Assembly: GCF_036016755.1 (NCBI RefSeq)
Contig: NZ_JAYXIH010000001.1
Location: forward strand, 62,001-126,000
Length of the DNA stretch: 64,000 nt
Direction of reading: 5' to 3'
From: Aurantimonas coralicida_A
Lineage (GTDB): Bacteria > Pseudomonadota > Alphaproteobacteria > Rhizobiales > Rhizobiaceae
This document shows, piece after piece, positions 1 to 7,631 of the stretch; within the stretch, counting starts at the first letter, position 1, and the number at the start of each line of letters is the position of its first letter. Below the pieces are notes generated by a model, which saw only the letters and a program-made list of their open reading frames with translations, did not search any database and was not told where the DNA came from. The translations under genes were made by a program, and so were the position numbers.

Positions 1-119
1 GGGAAGAGGCGCAGGTCACTTTCGCGCCCGATCCCAACGCGGGCTGCCCCGTATCGCGCGACATTCTGGCCGCGATGGACACACCCCTCAACCCGGCGCG
101 AGCCGGGGCAGGCAACTGA
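1..119 (+). CDS. narJ: NarJ nitrate reductase chaperone, C-terminal fragment
   Basis: This is the last 38 or so codons of a gene cut by the window edge, read in the frame that begins at base 3 and ends with TGA at 117-119. The tail begins EEAQVTF and ends in PARAGAGN. Nothing in it is diagnostic alone; the call rests on position, because narJ normally lies directly upstream of narI and the gap to narI here is only 11 bases. NarJ is the cytoplasmic chaperone that helps insert the molybdenum cofactor into NarG before membrane docking. The rest of the nar operon (narG, narH) would lie to the left of the window. Confidence 0.7.
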   Translation, partial: EEAQVTFAPDPNAGCPVSRDILAAMDTPLNPARAGAGN

Positions 120-130
120 CGGAGGCCGGA

Positions 131-838
131 ATGAACAACTTCCTGTTTGGAATTTACCCCTACATCGCACTGTCGGTCCTGCTGATCGGATCGATGGTCC
201 GTTACGAGCGTGACCCGTTCACCTGGAAATCGTCGTCCTCGCAGTTGCTGCGACGGCATCAGTTCATCATCGGGTCCGTACTGTTCCATGTCGGCGTCCT
301 GGTCATTTTCGCGGGCCATTTCGTGGGCCTTCTGACCCCGATCTGGATCTTCGACGCGCTCGGCGTCAGCCACGGCGCCAAACAGTTGCTGGCGATCATC
401 TTCGGCGGCATCGCCGGAATCATGGCGCTGGTGGGCGGGACGATCCTTCTGATGCGGCGGCTGAACGACCCGCGTATCCGCGCCAGCTCGACCTTTGCCG
501 ACACCGGTATTCTGGTGTTGCTGATGGCGCAGCTGGTGTTGGGGATCGCCACCATATTTGTCTCGCTCCAGCATCTCGACGGCGAGGAGATGACCCGGTT
601 CATGGCCTGGGCCCAGGGCATCTTCACCTTCCGCGCGGGCGCCGCCGATCTCATCGCCGACAGCAGCCTGATCTTCAAGCTGCATATCGTGCTCGGCCTG
701 ACGATCTTCCTGCTGTTCCCGTTCACGCGGCTCGTACACATGCTGTCGGCCCCGGTCCGGTATCTCTGGAGACCCGGCTATCAGATCGTGCGGACCAGAA
801 AGCGGGTCGTCAATTCTCCGGCGGAGCGTGCATCATGA
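131..838 (+). CDS. narI: Respiratory nitrate reductase gamma subunit NarI
   Basis: This 235-residue integral membrane cytochrome b anchors NarGH and passes quinol electrons to it. About five hydrophobic helices are visible. Four histidines suited to binding the two b hemes occur in the expected pairs: H53 and H63 (FHVGVLVIFAGH) and H185 and H203 (KLHIVLG, RLVHML). The short N-terminus before the first helix (MNNFLFGIYPYIAL) matches the family. An AGG-type ribosome site lies just upstream and follows the narJ stop. The stop overlaps the start of the next gene by four bases (ATGA), so the two are translationally coupled. It is part of the narGHJI operon and would draw on the quinone pool served by the ubi genes a few kilobases away. 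Confidence 0.97.
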   Translation: MNNFLFGIYPYIALSVLLIGSMVRYERDPFTWKSSSSQLLRRHQFIIGSVLFHVGVLVIFAGHFVGLLTPIWIFDALGVSHGAKQLLAIIFGGIAGIMALVGGTILLMRRLNDPRIRASSTFADTGILVLLMAQLVLGIATIFVSLQHLDGEEMTRFMAWAQGIFTFRAGAADLIADSSLIFKLHIVLGLTIFLLFPFTRLVHMLSAPVRYLWRPGYQIVRTRKRVVNSPAERAS

Positions 839-1629
839 CATCTCTCTTCAGCGAAGTGGTCGTAAACGGCGAGACGATTCCGACCAAGGTAATCGCGTCC
901 GAGGCGCAGAATCATCCAACGCCCAAATCGAAGCCCGGACTGGCCTGGACCGCCGCCGCGCGGGCCTTGGCGATCCGCGCGCTGCTGCTGCAGGAGGCAC
1001 GGCGACGCGGGCTTGCCCCCGACCCGCAAGAGGTGGCCGAGGGGCGGGTGGAGACCGACGACGAGGCACTGATCCGGCAGGTGCTGGACGCGGCGGTCGA
1101 TCCGGTCGTGCCTGCGCAAGCCGATCTGCGTGCCGCCTATGATGCCTCGCCGGAACGCTGGCGCGCGCCGACGCTCTATGAGGCGGCGCATATTCTCTTC
1201 CCGGTCAGGCCGGGCGACGCGGCGGCCTTGGCCAAGGCCCGGATCGAAGCGGCTGCGGTGCTGACCGAGGTGCGGCGGGATCCGCGCGCGTTTGATCGTC
1301 TGGCCCGCGAGCACAGTGCCTGTTCCTCGCGCGATGCCGGTGGAAGGCTGGGACAGCTGATCAGCGGCGACACCGTGCCCGAGTTCGAAGCGGCGCTCGA
1401 TGCGCTTGCCGAAGGCGCGATCGCGCCGGAACCGGTGGCATCGCGTTACGGGTTGCACATCATCCGGCTGGATGCGCGTGCCGAAGGTGCGGTTCTGCCG
1501 TTCGAGGCCGTGGCGCCGCGCATCCGCGACATGCTGGAAAAAGTCGCTTGGGCGAAGGCCGCGCGTAATTTCACGGCGACCTTGGTCAGTGACGCCGAAG
1601 TGACCGGCGTCACGCTGGTCGCGGCCTGA
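835..1629 (+). CDS. Parvulin-type peptidyl-prolyl isomerase, nar-operon linked
   Basis: A 264-residue protein with a PpiC/NifM-like layout: a helical N-terminal half (about 1-115) and a parvulin domain (about 125-235) containing YEAAHILFPV, GGRLGQLISGDTVPEFEAAL and SRYGLHIIRLD, the usual parvulin landmarks. There is no signal peptide or membrane segment, so it should act in the cytoplasm, unlike SurA or PpiD. The start overlaps the narI stop by four bases, making it the last gene of the nar operon. Comparable parvulins are known at the end of some nar operons, where a role in folding or maturing the cytoplasmic NarGH part is assumed. The substrate cannot be read from sequence. Confidence 0.85.
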   Translation: MTSLFSEVVVNGETIPTKVIASEAQNHPTPKSKPGLAWTAAARALAIRALLLQEARRRGLAPDPQEVAEGRVETDDEALIRQVLDAAVDPVVPAQADLRAAYDASPERWRAPTLYEAAHILFPVRPGDAAALAKARIEAAAVLTEVRRDPRAFDRLAREHSACSSRDAGGRLGQLISGDTVPEFEAALDALAEGAIAPEPVASRYGLHIIRLDARAEGAVLPFEAVAPRIRDMLEKVAWAKAARNFTATLVSDAEVTGVTLVAA

Positions 1630-1642
1630 CAGGCGACCGGCC

Positions 1643-1669
1643 GACCCGGGGACGTGGCGTCACCGGGTC
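1643..1669. terminator. Probable bidirectional terminator between convergent genes
   Basis: GACCCGG (1643-1649) pairs with CCGGGTC (1663-1669), with an inner GACG/CGTC stem, giving about 11 pairs in total. It sits between the plus-strand parvulin gene and the minus-strand moeA, which converge here. It lacks a long T tract on either side, so the efficiency is uncertain. Confidence 0.5.
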
Positions 1670-1692
1670 TTCGGAGGACGGCGAGCGGATGC

Positions 1693-2964
1693 TCAGCCGA
1701 AAGGGAGAAACTCCACGAGATCGCCGGCCGCGAGGCTGTCGATCCCGGCCGGGATGTCGGCCAGCCCGTCGGCGCGCGCCAGTTCGGCCACCCGGGCCGA
1801 GAACTCCGCCGGACCGGGCTTGAGAACCGGCAGGCCGTCAAGGCCCGTGCCCACCCAGCGGACGGGGCGGAACTCGCGGCGCCCGGGTCGGCGGCTGAGG
1901 CCCTCGGACAAGCGCGCCATCAGGCGGCGGGGGCGATGCTCGGCGCCGCTCAGTCCCGCGACGATCGGTCGGCCGAAAACATGCCAGCTGACGAAGGCCG
2001 CCACAGGGTTGCCCGGCAGACCGAGCACGAGGGCCCGGCCGATACTTGCGATCGTCAGCGGCTTGCCCGGTTTCATCGCGACCTTGCGCAAATGGATCTC
2101 GGCCCCGGCCTCGGCCAGCGCGCGCGGCAGATGATCCTCCTCGCCGACCGACGCGCCGCCGGACGTGACGACGAGGTCGGCGCCGCGACTTGCGGCGATC
2201 AGCGCGTCGGTGAAGGCGATGTGATCGTCGCAAATGATGCCACCATCCGTCAGATCGAGCCCGGGACCGGCCATCTGAGCGGCCAGCATGGCGCGGTTGA
2301 CGTTCCAAATCTGGCCCTTGTCCAGGGTCTCGCCCGGCTCGGCCAGTTCGGCGCCGTTGCTGAGCAGCGTTACTCGTAGCCTGCGCCGGACCGACAGATG
2401 ACCGGCTCCGGCCGCCGCCGCTGCGGCGATGTCGCGCGGTCCCAGTTGGCGGCCGGCGGGCAGCACCTCGATGCCGCGCACCATGTCCTGGCCGCGTCGG
2501 CGAATATTCTGTCCCGGAGCCGGCCGTGTCGCGATCACGATCAGGTCGTCCCGCCGCGTCACCGCCTCCTGCATCACGACAGTGTCCGCTCCTTCGGGCA
2601 GTGGCGCGCCGGTGAAGATGCGCGCGGCCTGGCCGTGAGGCAGGGGGCCAGCCGTCTGGCCGGCCGCGATCCGGGAGCCGACCGGCAGCATCCAGGGGCC
2701 GTCACCGCGCAACCCGTCGGCACGCAGCGCATAGCCATCCATCGCCGATGCGTCGAAGCCCGGCGCATCGGCGGCGGCATGCACGGCCCCGGCCAGCACC
2801 CGGCCCGTCGCCGCGCCGAGCGGCAGCGTCTCGCAGTCCGCGACCGGTCGCGCCAGATCCGCCACTATCGCTAACGCCCGATCGACGGAGATCAAATCCG
2901 CGGCCGCCTCGCAGCCGCAGTCCGGCTCGCGCCGGACCGAAATCCCCGGCGACCGGGACGTCAT
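1693..2964 (-). CDS. moeA: Molybdopterin molybdenumtransferase MoeA
   Basis: A 423-residue enzyme that inserts molybdate into adenylylated molybdopterin. Landmarks are SAMDGYA (about 73-79), the MoCF-type nucleotide loop SGGASVG (268-274) followed by EEDHLP, MKPGKP (about 298) and LPGNP (316-320). A longer open frame continues upstream, but the ATG at 2964 gives the normal MoeA N-terminus and overlaps the TGA of the preceding DUF2478 gene by one base. It is the last gene of the ubiT-ubiU-ubiV-DUF2478-moeA operon and lies tail to tail with the nar operon. Because nitrate reductase needs Moco, a dedicated or second moeA copy in an anaerobic operon makes sense; whether another moeA exists elsewhere cannot be told. 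Confidence 0.95.
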   Translation of the reverse strand: MTSRSPGISVRREPDCGCEAAADLISVDRALAIVADLARPVADCETLPLGAATGRVLAGAVHAAADAPGFDASAMDGYALRADGLRGDGPWMLPVGSRIAAGQTAGPLPHGQAARIFTGAPLPEGADTVVMQEAVTRRDDLIVIATRPAPGQNIRRRGQDMVRGIEVLPAGRQLGPRDIAAAAAAGAGHLSVRRRLRVTLLSNGAELAEPGETLDKGQIWNVNRAMLAAQMAGPGLDLTDGGIICDDHIAFTDALIAASRGADLVVTSGGASVGEEDHLPRALAEAGAEIHLRKVAMKPGKPLTIASIGRALVLGLPGNPVAAFVSWHVFGRPIVAGLSGAEHRPRRLMARLSEGLSRRPGRREFRPVRWVGTGLDGLPVLKPGPAEFSARVAELARADGLADIPAGIDSLAAGDLVEFLPFG

Positions 2965-3479
2965 CACGCCACCTTTGACAGGCGGGCCGCGCGCACCCAG
3001 GCCAACAGGGCCGAGGGGTCGGCGGGCAGGACCTCGGCCATGCCGTCGGTAAAGGCCTCGAAGGCAGGGCGGTTGAGCCCGTTGATCCCGGTGAGGACCG
3101 GGACTCCGGCGGCCAGCGCCTCGGCGATCAGGTCCCGAAACCCGTGCCCGTCGGCCTCGTGCTTGCCGAATTTGTTGAGGATCAGCAGATCCGCCCCGGC
3201 CGCCAGGCGCGGGCCGACCAGCGCAACCGCCTCTTCGAGCGCCGCCGGGTCGAGGCGGCAGCCGCGCGAGGCGGTCCCCAGATCCTGGCTGATGCGGATC
3301 AGGGGGCCGTCGGGCAGCACCCGCACGTCCATGTCGCACTTATGCCGGTCCGGATTGACGCAGTTGGTCTGGACCACCCCGGCCAGCCGCAGGCCTTGCG
3401 ACAGCAGCGTCTCGGCAACCTCGCTCATGACCGCGTCGAGACGGCCCGGCTCACTGGAGTGTACGGCGGCAATCAGCAT
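2964..3479 (-). CDS. DUF2478 family protein
   Basis: A 171-residue soluble protein matching the DUF2478 family, which is often found beside molybdenum enzyme, Moco or molybdate-transport genes; its biochemical role is not established. Recognisable segments are VVQTNCVNPDRHKCDMDVR (about 36-54) and LLILNKFGKHEADGHGFR (about 98-115). The family is usually grouped with P-loop NTPases, but no GxxxxGK[ST] loop is present at the N-terminus (MLIAAVHSSEPGRLD). Start choice is supported by AAAGGA seven bases upstream of ATG. It is one-base overlapped with moeA and 64 bases downstream of ubiV, so it belongs to the same anaerobic operon. Confidence 0.8.
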   Translation of the reverse strand: MLIAAVHSSEPGRLDAVMSEVAETLLSQGLRLAGVVQTNCVNPDRHKCDMDVRVLPDGPLIRISQDLGTASRGCRLDPAALEEAVALVGPRLAAGADLLILNKFGKHEADGHGFRDLIAEALAAGVPVLTGINGLNRPAFEAFTDGMAEVLPADPSALLAWVRAARLSKVA

Positions 3480-3543
3480 CGATTTTCCTTTCGCAGCATA
3501 GAATTCGCCCTAGGAGCGGCGGCGTCGCGGTTATTCATCCGGT

Positions 3544-4437
3544 TCAATGGGTCCACTCCGCGCCGGATTGTCCGAACAGGAAGCCGTTGGCGAAGCGCCG
3601 TTCCGGTGCCAAAGCTGCGAGTTCGGCAAGCGCTTCGTCCGGGGCGATCCGGTCGTCGGCCGCCGCCCGAAACAGGCGCGCGACCTCCACCATGTCGCCG
3701 GTATGGGGCGAAAGCCGCAGCGCGCCGACGCCGGCTTCGGCCAGCGGCGCCAGATCGCCTGCGAGGTTGGCCCAGCGCTCGGAGACCGTCTGGACTCCGT
3801 TGATCGCAAGGAAGGGTTGTCCGTCGAGGGTTTCGACCGGCAGCCCGTCCGGGTCTTGCTCGCAGACGAACTGACAGGAGTCCTTGGCCAGGCCGGCAAG
3901 GCGGGCATGGTAACAGCGCGCCGAGAGCGCCAGCGGCAGCCGCCCGAACGCCCAGACCTCGATGTCGACGCCAAATCCTGCCCCGGTAGCCGCCAGCGTC
4001 GCGACGGACGAGAAGGCGAGCTCGGGGGGCAGGCAGAACGAGATTCCTCCACGCCTGGCGAGGAAGCCCAGCGTGCCCCTATTGTAGACATTGACCAACG
4101 GACCCACCGTGAAGGGCGTGCCCGGCGCGAGATGGCGCAACGCCGTCAGGTCGTTGACCTCGACCGGCAGGCCGGACTCGACCAATTCGGCCAACATCCT
4201 TCGCTCGCGCCGCAGAGTGACCAGCCCCAGCGAAGCGAGGACGACCTCCTTACCGCCCCGCTGCAGCCGCTCGACGACTTCAGGAATGCGGTTCTGGTAG
4301 AAGGGCAGGCGTTTGGAACAGACGACCTCGCCGACCACCACCCGATCGACCGGCGCCTCGTCGGCAATCCGCGCATAAAAGTCGGACCAATCATCCGCCG
4401 GCCAGTTGTAGAGAACTGGGCCCAGTGTCAGGCGCAT
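3544..4437 (-). CDS. ubiV: UbiV, O2-independent ubiquinone hydroxylation protein (U32 family)
   Basis: A 297-residue U32-peptidase-like iron-sulfur protein. With UbiU it forms the complex that hydroxylates ubiquinone precursors without oxygen, using prephenate as oxygen donor in E. coli. Four cysteines fit the known [4Fe-4S] pattern: C40 (GEVVCSKR), C175 (ARCYHAR), C188 and C192 (CQFVC). The N-terminus MRLTLGPVLYNW is typical of UbiV. I chose the ATG at 4437 because AAGGGAG lies at a good distance upstream; an in-frame ATG at 4464 adds nine residues without a better ribosome site. The gene follows ubiU by 30 bases in the FNR-controlled operon. Confidence 0.95.
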   Translation of the reverse strand: MRLTLGPVLYNWPADDWSDFYARIADEAPVDRVVVGEVVCSKRLPFYQNRIPEVVERLQRGGKEVVLASLGLVTLRRERRMLAELVESGLPVEVNDLTALRHLAPGTPFTVGPLVNVYNRGTLGFLARRGGISFCLPPELAFSSVATLAATGAGFGVDIEVWAFGRLPLALSARCYHARLAGLAKDSCQFVCEQDPDGLPVETLDGQPFLAINGVQTVSERWANLAGDLAPLAEAGVGALRLSPHTGDMVEVARLFRAAADDRIAPDEALAELAALAPERRFANGFLFGQSGAEWTH

Positions 4438-4467
4438 CGTCGCGCTCCCTTGCTCATGGCGCACATG

Positions 4468-5460
4468 TCAGCGCCAGATCTTGCGATAGGCGCCGAGCGT
4501 GCTCGCCTGCCCCTCGGTCAGATGCGCCAACTCGCTGACCGGCACCGGTTGCCCGGCGGCGATCGCGTCGGTGGCCCGGCGGAAGCTCTTCACCACCGCC
4601 GAGACATAGGCGCGGCTGCGTTGGCGGCCCTCGATCTTCAGCGCCGTCACCCCGGCCTCGGCCAGCCTGGGGATCAGTTCGGCGGCGTCGAGGCTGATCG
4701 GGTCCTCGAAGACGTGACCGGTATGCCCCCCCGCCGAAAAGCATCCCTTGCACAGCGTCGGGTAGGGGGCCGGCGCATCCTTGGCGACCTTGTGAATGGT
4801 GAAGCCGCCGAGGCGCGAGACCAGTTCTTCCTGCTCCTCGCCATAGACGACGTGACTGGCGGGCGAGCAGACGCCATTCATATTGGGCGAACGGCCGGTG
4901 GCGTAGGAGGACAGCGAGCAGCGCCCCTCCGCCATCACGCAAAGCCCGCCGAAGACGAAGACTTCGGTCTCGACATCGATGTCGCGGTTGATCGCGGCAA
5001 TCTCCTCGACGCTCAGCACCCGGGGCAGCACGACCCGCTTCACGTCGAATGCCTCGGCGTAGAACATGATCGCGTCGGCATTGGCGGCCGCCGCCTGCAC
5101 CGAGAGATGACGCCGGAGCGCCGGACGGTGTTCGGCGGCATAGGCGAGCAGGCCGAGATCGGCCATGATCACCGCGTCGGCGCCGGCGGACTCGGCGTCG
5201 TCGACGGCGCGGTGCCAGAAATCCTCCGCACCGGCGCGCGGGAAGGTATTGATCGCGATCAAGAGCTTGGCGCCCGCCTTGTGGGCGTAGGCGGCACCGG
5301 CGGCCATCTCGTCACGCGAAAAATTCAGTCCGGGAAAATTGCGGGCATTGGTCTCGTCGGCGAAGCCGCAATAGATCGTGTGCGCACCCGCGTCGACGGC
5401 CGCGCGCAACGCCGCGGGCGTACCGGCCGGGCAGACCAGTTCCAGCGCCGGCCCGCTCAC
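4468..5460 (-). CDS. ubiU: UbiU, O2-independent ubiquinone hydroxylation protein (U32 family)
   Basis: A 330-residue partner of UbiV. The U32 signature runs from ELVCPAGTPAALRAAVDAGA (7-26) to NARNFPGLNFS. Cysteines C174 (GGLCVMAEGRC), C181, C198 (NGVCSPA) and C237/C240 (LCKGC) match the cluster-binding cysteines of UbiU. The start is GTG, with GGAG eight bases upstream, and it overlaps the ubiT stop by four bases (GTGA), so translation is coupled. No protease function is expected: in proteobacteria with ubiT and ubiV alongside, this U32 clade makes ubiquinone under anoxia. Its neighbour narI identifies the likely consumer of the quinone. Confidence 0.96.
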   Translation of the reverse strand: MSGPALELVCPAGTPAALRAAVDAGAHTIYCGFADETNARNFPGLNFSRDEMAAGAAYAHKAGAKLLIAINTFPRAGAEDFWHRAVDDAESAGADAVIMADLGLLAYAAEHRPALRRHLSVQAAAANADAIMFYAEAFDVKRVVLPRVLSVEEIAAINRDIDVETEVFVFGGLCVMAEGRCSLSSYATGRSPNMNGVCSPASHVVYGEEQEELVSRLGGFTIHKVAKDAPAPYPTLCKGCFSAGGHTGHVFEDPISLDAAELIPRLAEAGVTALKIEGRQRSRAYVSAVVKSFRRATDAIAAGQPVPVSELAHLTEGQASTLGAYRKIWR

Positions 5461-6008
5461 GCGTTCATCTCCGGCCGCATCAGCGCGACCCCGGTGATCC
5501 GTTCCGCCACCCGCGCCAGCGGACGCAACCGCCGCCCCACCGCGCGACCCGGCGCGCCGAGACTTCCCGCGACCGCCTCGAACAGGTCGATCTCGGCATC
5601 GTCGGTCGCGTTGCGCAGTGCCAGCGCGGCCTCGGTGTCGCCCTCCACGGCAATGTCGCGCGAGAAAAACAGCGCGTCGCCGTCATAGGCGCCATGGATC
5701 ATGCCGAGAAGCGCGGCCAGCGGTCCAGCGATCCGGCAGTCCCAGTGGCACGGGGCCGAACGGCTCCGCGCGTCGATGCTGGGCCGGCTGGGCCTGGGAC
5801 AGAGCAGAAAGGCAAATGGCAGATCCGTTGGGTCGATCAGAAAGCGCTTTTGTGCATGCGGGCCCAGGCGCGTGAACAGGCCGGGATGATGCTCCGCCAT
5901 GTCGCGCGCGGCGCGTCCCAGGATGAGAGACAAGGGACCGGGCGGCAGCTGCGCGAGCAACCGCGCGCCCGCGGACGGAAAATGAGGGATCGAATTGGCG
6001 CCGTTCAT
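5457..6008 (-). CDS. ubiT: UbiT, SCP2-domain lipid carrier for anaerobic ubiquinone synthesis
   Basis: A 183-residue SCP2-type protein, the anaerobic counterpart of UbiJ, which binds ubiquinone intermediates. Recognisable features are the sequence PLSLILGRAARDMAEHHPGLFTRLG and the SCP2 segment DGDALFFSRDIAVEGDTEAALAL, which closely resembles UbiT. Start choice is open. The frame extends to an ATG at 6044, but that codon lies inside the FNR box (6044-6057), so I prefer the ATG at 6008. A strong GGGAGGAG (6032-6039) stands between the two without a start codon at the normal distance. First gene of the operon ubiT-ubiU-ubiV-DUF2478-moeA and divergent from ubiD. Confidence 0.88.
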   Translation of the reverse strand: MNGANSIPHFPSAGARLLAQLPPGPLSLILGRAARDMAEHHPGLFTRLGPHAQKRFLIDPTDLPFAFLLCPRPSRPSIDARSRSAPCHWDCRIAGPLAALLGMIHGAYDGDALFFSRDIAVEGDTEAALALRNATDDAEIDLFEAVAGSLGAPGRAVGRRLRPLARVAERITGVALMRPEMNA

Positions 6009-6043
6009 GCCGTTCGAGGTAACCGCGACCGCTCCTCCCGGCA

Positions 6044-6057
6044 TTGATCGAGATCAA
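6044..6057. promoter_or_regulatory. FNR/FixK anaerobox between ubiT and ubiD
   Basis: TTGATCGAGATCAA is a perfect match to the FNR/ANR/FixK consensus TTGAT-N4-ATCAA. Toward ubiD, a TATCAG -10 element lies at 6081-6086 and would start RNA near 6092-6093, placing the box centre at about -42, the classic class II activating position; ubiD begins at 6102 after GAGAGGA. Toward ubiT the same spacing would put the start near 6009, next to the ATG at 6008, with only a weak -10 (TTACCT). The site therefore most likely switches on both operons when oxygen falls. Confidence 0.88.
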
Positions 6058-6101
6058 GTCCGGCGAACCGATCGGCAGGCTATCAGGGCGGATCGAGAGG
6101 A

Positions 6102-7631
6102 ATGATGCCGATCCGCGACCTGCCCCCCTTCGCCAACCTTGGCGAGTTCCTCAGCCACCTTGACCGCTCGGGCGACCTGGCACGGGTGGCGGAACCCGTT
6201 TCGCTGGAACACCAGATGACGGCGGTGCATCGCCATGTCTTGCGTGAGGGCGGGGCGGCGCTGCGCTTCGACGCGGCGACGGATGGCCAGGGACGCCTCG
6301 CGACAATGCCGGTTATCGCCAATCTGTTCGGCACGCAGCAGCGGGTGGCGGCAGGCCTGGGGCTGACCTCCGACAGAGTCGAGGAACTGGGCGAGCTCCT
6401 CGCCGCACTGCGCGAACCCGCCCCGGTCGATGGGATGCGCGACGCATTCTCGCGCTGGCCGATGCTGCGCTCAGCGCTGGCGACCCGGCCCCGTCTGGTG
6501 AACCGCGCGCCCGTGCAGCATTCGGTTCTGGAGGGCAGGGATGTCGATCTCGGCCGCCTGCCGGTGCAGACCTGCTGGCCCGGCGAACCGGCGCCGCTGA
6601 TCACCTGGCCGCTGGTGATCACCCGTCCACCGGAAACGGAAGCCGGCGACACCACCCAGACCAATATGGGCGTTTATCGGATGCAGGTGCTCGGCCGCGA
6701 TCGTGCGATCATGCGCTGGCTGGCGCATCGTGGCGGCGCCGCGCACCACCGGGCCTGGGCGGCGCGTGGCGAGGCGATGCCGGTAGCGGTGGCGATCGGC
6801 GCCGATCCGGCCACGATGCTGGCCGCCGCCCTGCCGCTGCCCGAGGGAATCGCGGAACTTCGCTTCGCCGGCGTGCTGCGCGGCGAACGCCAGGCGCTGG
6901 CCCCGGCGCGCACGGTTCCGCTGATGGTGCCCGCCGAGGCCGAGATCGTACTCGAAGGCTGGGTTTCGCCGACCGAGACGGCGCCGGAAGGTCCCTATGG
7001 CGACCACACCGGCTACTACAACGCGGTCGAGCCGTTCCCGGTGATGCGGATCAGCGCCATCACCATGCGCCGCGACCCGCTGTATCTGACCACCTTCACC
7101 GGCAGGCCGCCGGACGAGCCGTCGGTGATCGGCGAGGTCTTCAACACGCTGGCGCTGCCCATGATCCGCCGGCAGATTCCCGAAATCGTCGATCTGTGGC
7201 TGCCGCCCGCTGCGTGCTCCTATCGCATAGCGGTGATCTCGATTCGCAAGCGCTATCCCGGGCAGGCGCGGCGGGTGATGATGGCGCTGTGGGGAATGCT
7301 GGCGCAGTTCTCCTACACCAAGACGATCATCGTCGTGGACGATGACATCGATCCCAGAAGCTGGTCCGACATTTCCTGGGCGCTGGCGACGCGCATGGAC
7401 CCCTCGCGCGATCTCATGGTGATCGAGCGGACGCCGATCGACTATCTCGACTTCGCCTCGCCCGAGCCGGGTCTCGGCGGCAAGCTGGGGATCGACGCCA
7501 CCAACAAGATCGGCGCCGAGACCCGGCGCGAATGGGGAAAGGTGCTGGATATGCCGGCTCCGCTGGCCGAAGAGGCGGCGCGATTCTGCGAGCGGCTCGG
7601 ACTGGTCGGATCGAAGGAGCTGCCGGCATGA
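6102..7631 (+). CDS. ubiD: UbiD-family decarboxylase (3-polyprenyl-4-hydroxybenzoate)
   Basis: A 509-residue prenyl-FMN-dependent decarboxylase. Family landmarks are NMGVYRMQVLGRDR (about 187-200) with the conserved arginine region, EGWVSPTETAPEGPYGDHTG (about 285-305) carrying the catalytic acidic residues, and GVDATNK-like GIDATNK near 470. Length fits UbiD (about 490-510). It is followed immediately by ubiX (four-base ATGA overlap), which supplies the cofactor. Given the neighbouring ubiTUV, removal of the carboxyl group of prenyl-hydroxybenzoate in ubiquinone synthesis is the best role; other UbiD decarboxylations of aromatic acids cannot be excluded from sequence alone. Expression is predicted to be FNR dependent. 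Confidence 0.93.
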   Translation: MMPIRDLPPFANLGEFLSHLDRSGDLARVAEPVSLEHQMTAVHRHVLREGGAALRFDAATDGQGRLATMPVIANLFGTQQRVAAGLGLTSDRVEELGELLAALREPAPVDGMRDAFSRWPMLRSALATRPRLVNRAPVQHSVLEGRDVDLGRLPVQTCWPGEPAPLITWPLVITRPPETEAGDTTQTNMGVYRMQVLGRDRAIMRWLAHRGGAAHHRAWAARGEAMPVAVAIGADPATMLAAALPLPEGIAELRFAGVLRGERQALAPARTVPLMVPAEAEIVLEGWVSPTETAPEGPYGDHTGYYNAVEPFPVMRISAITMRRDPLYLTTFTGRPPDEPSVIGEVFNTLALPMIRRQIPEIVDLWLPPAACSYRIAVISIRKRYPGQARRVMMALWGMLAQFSYTKTIIVVDDDIDPRSWSDISWALATRMDPSRDLMVIERTPIDYLDFASPEPGLGGKLGIDATNKIGAETRREWGKVLDMPAPLAEEAARFCERLGLVGSKELPA

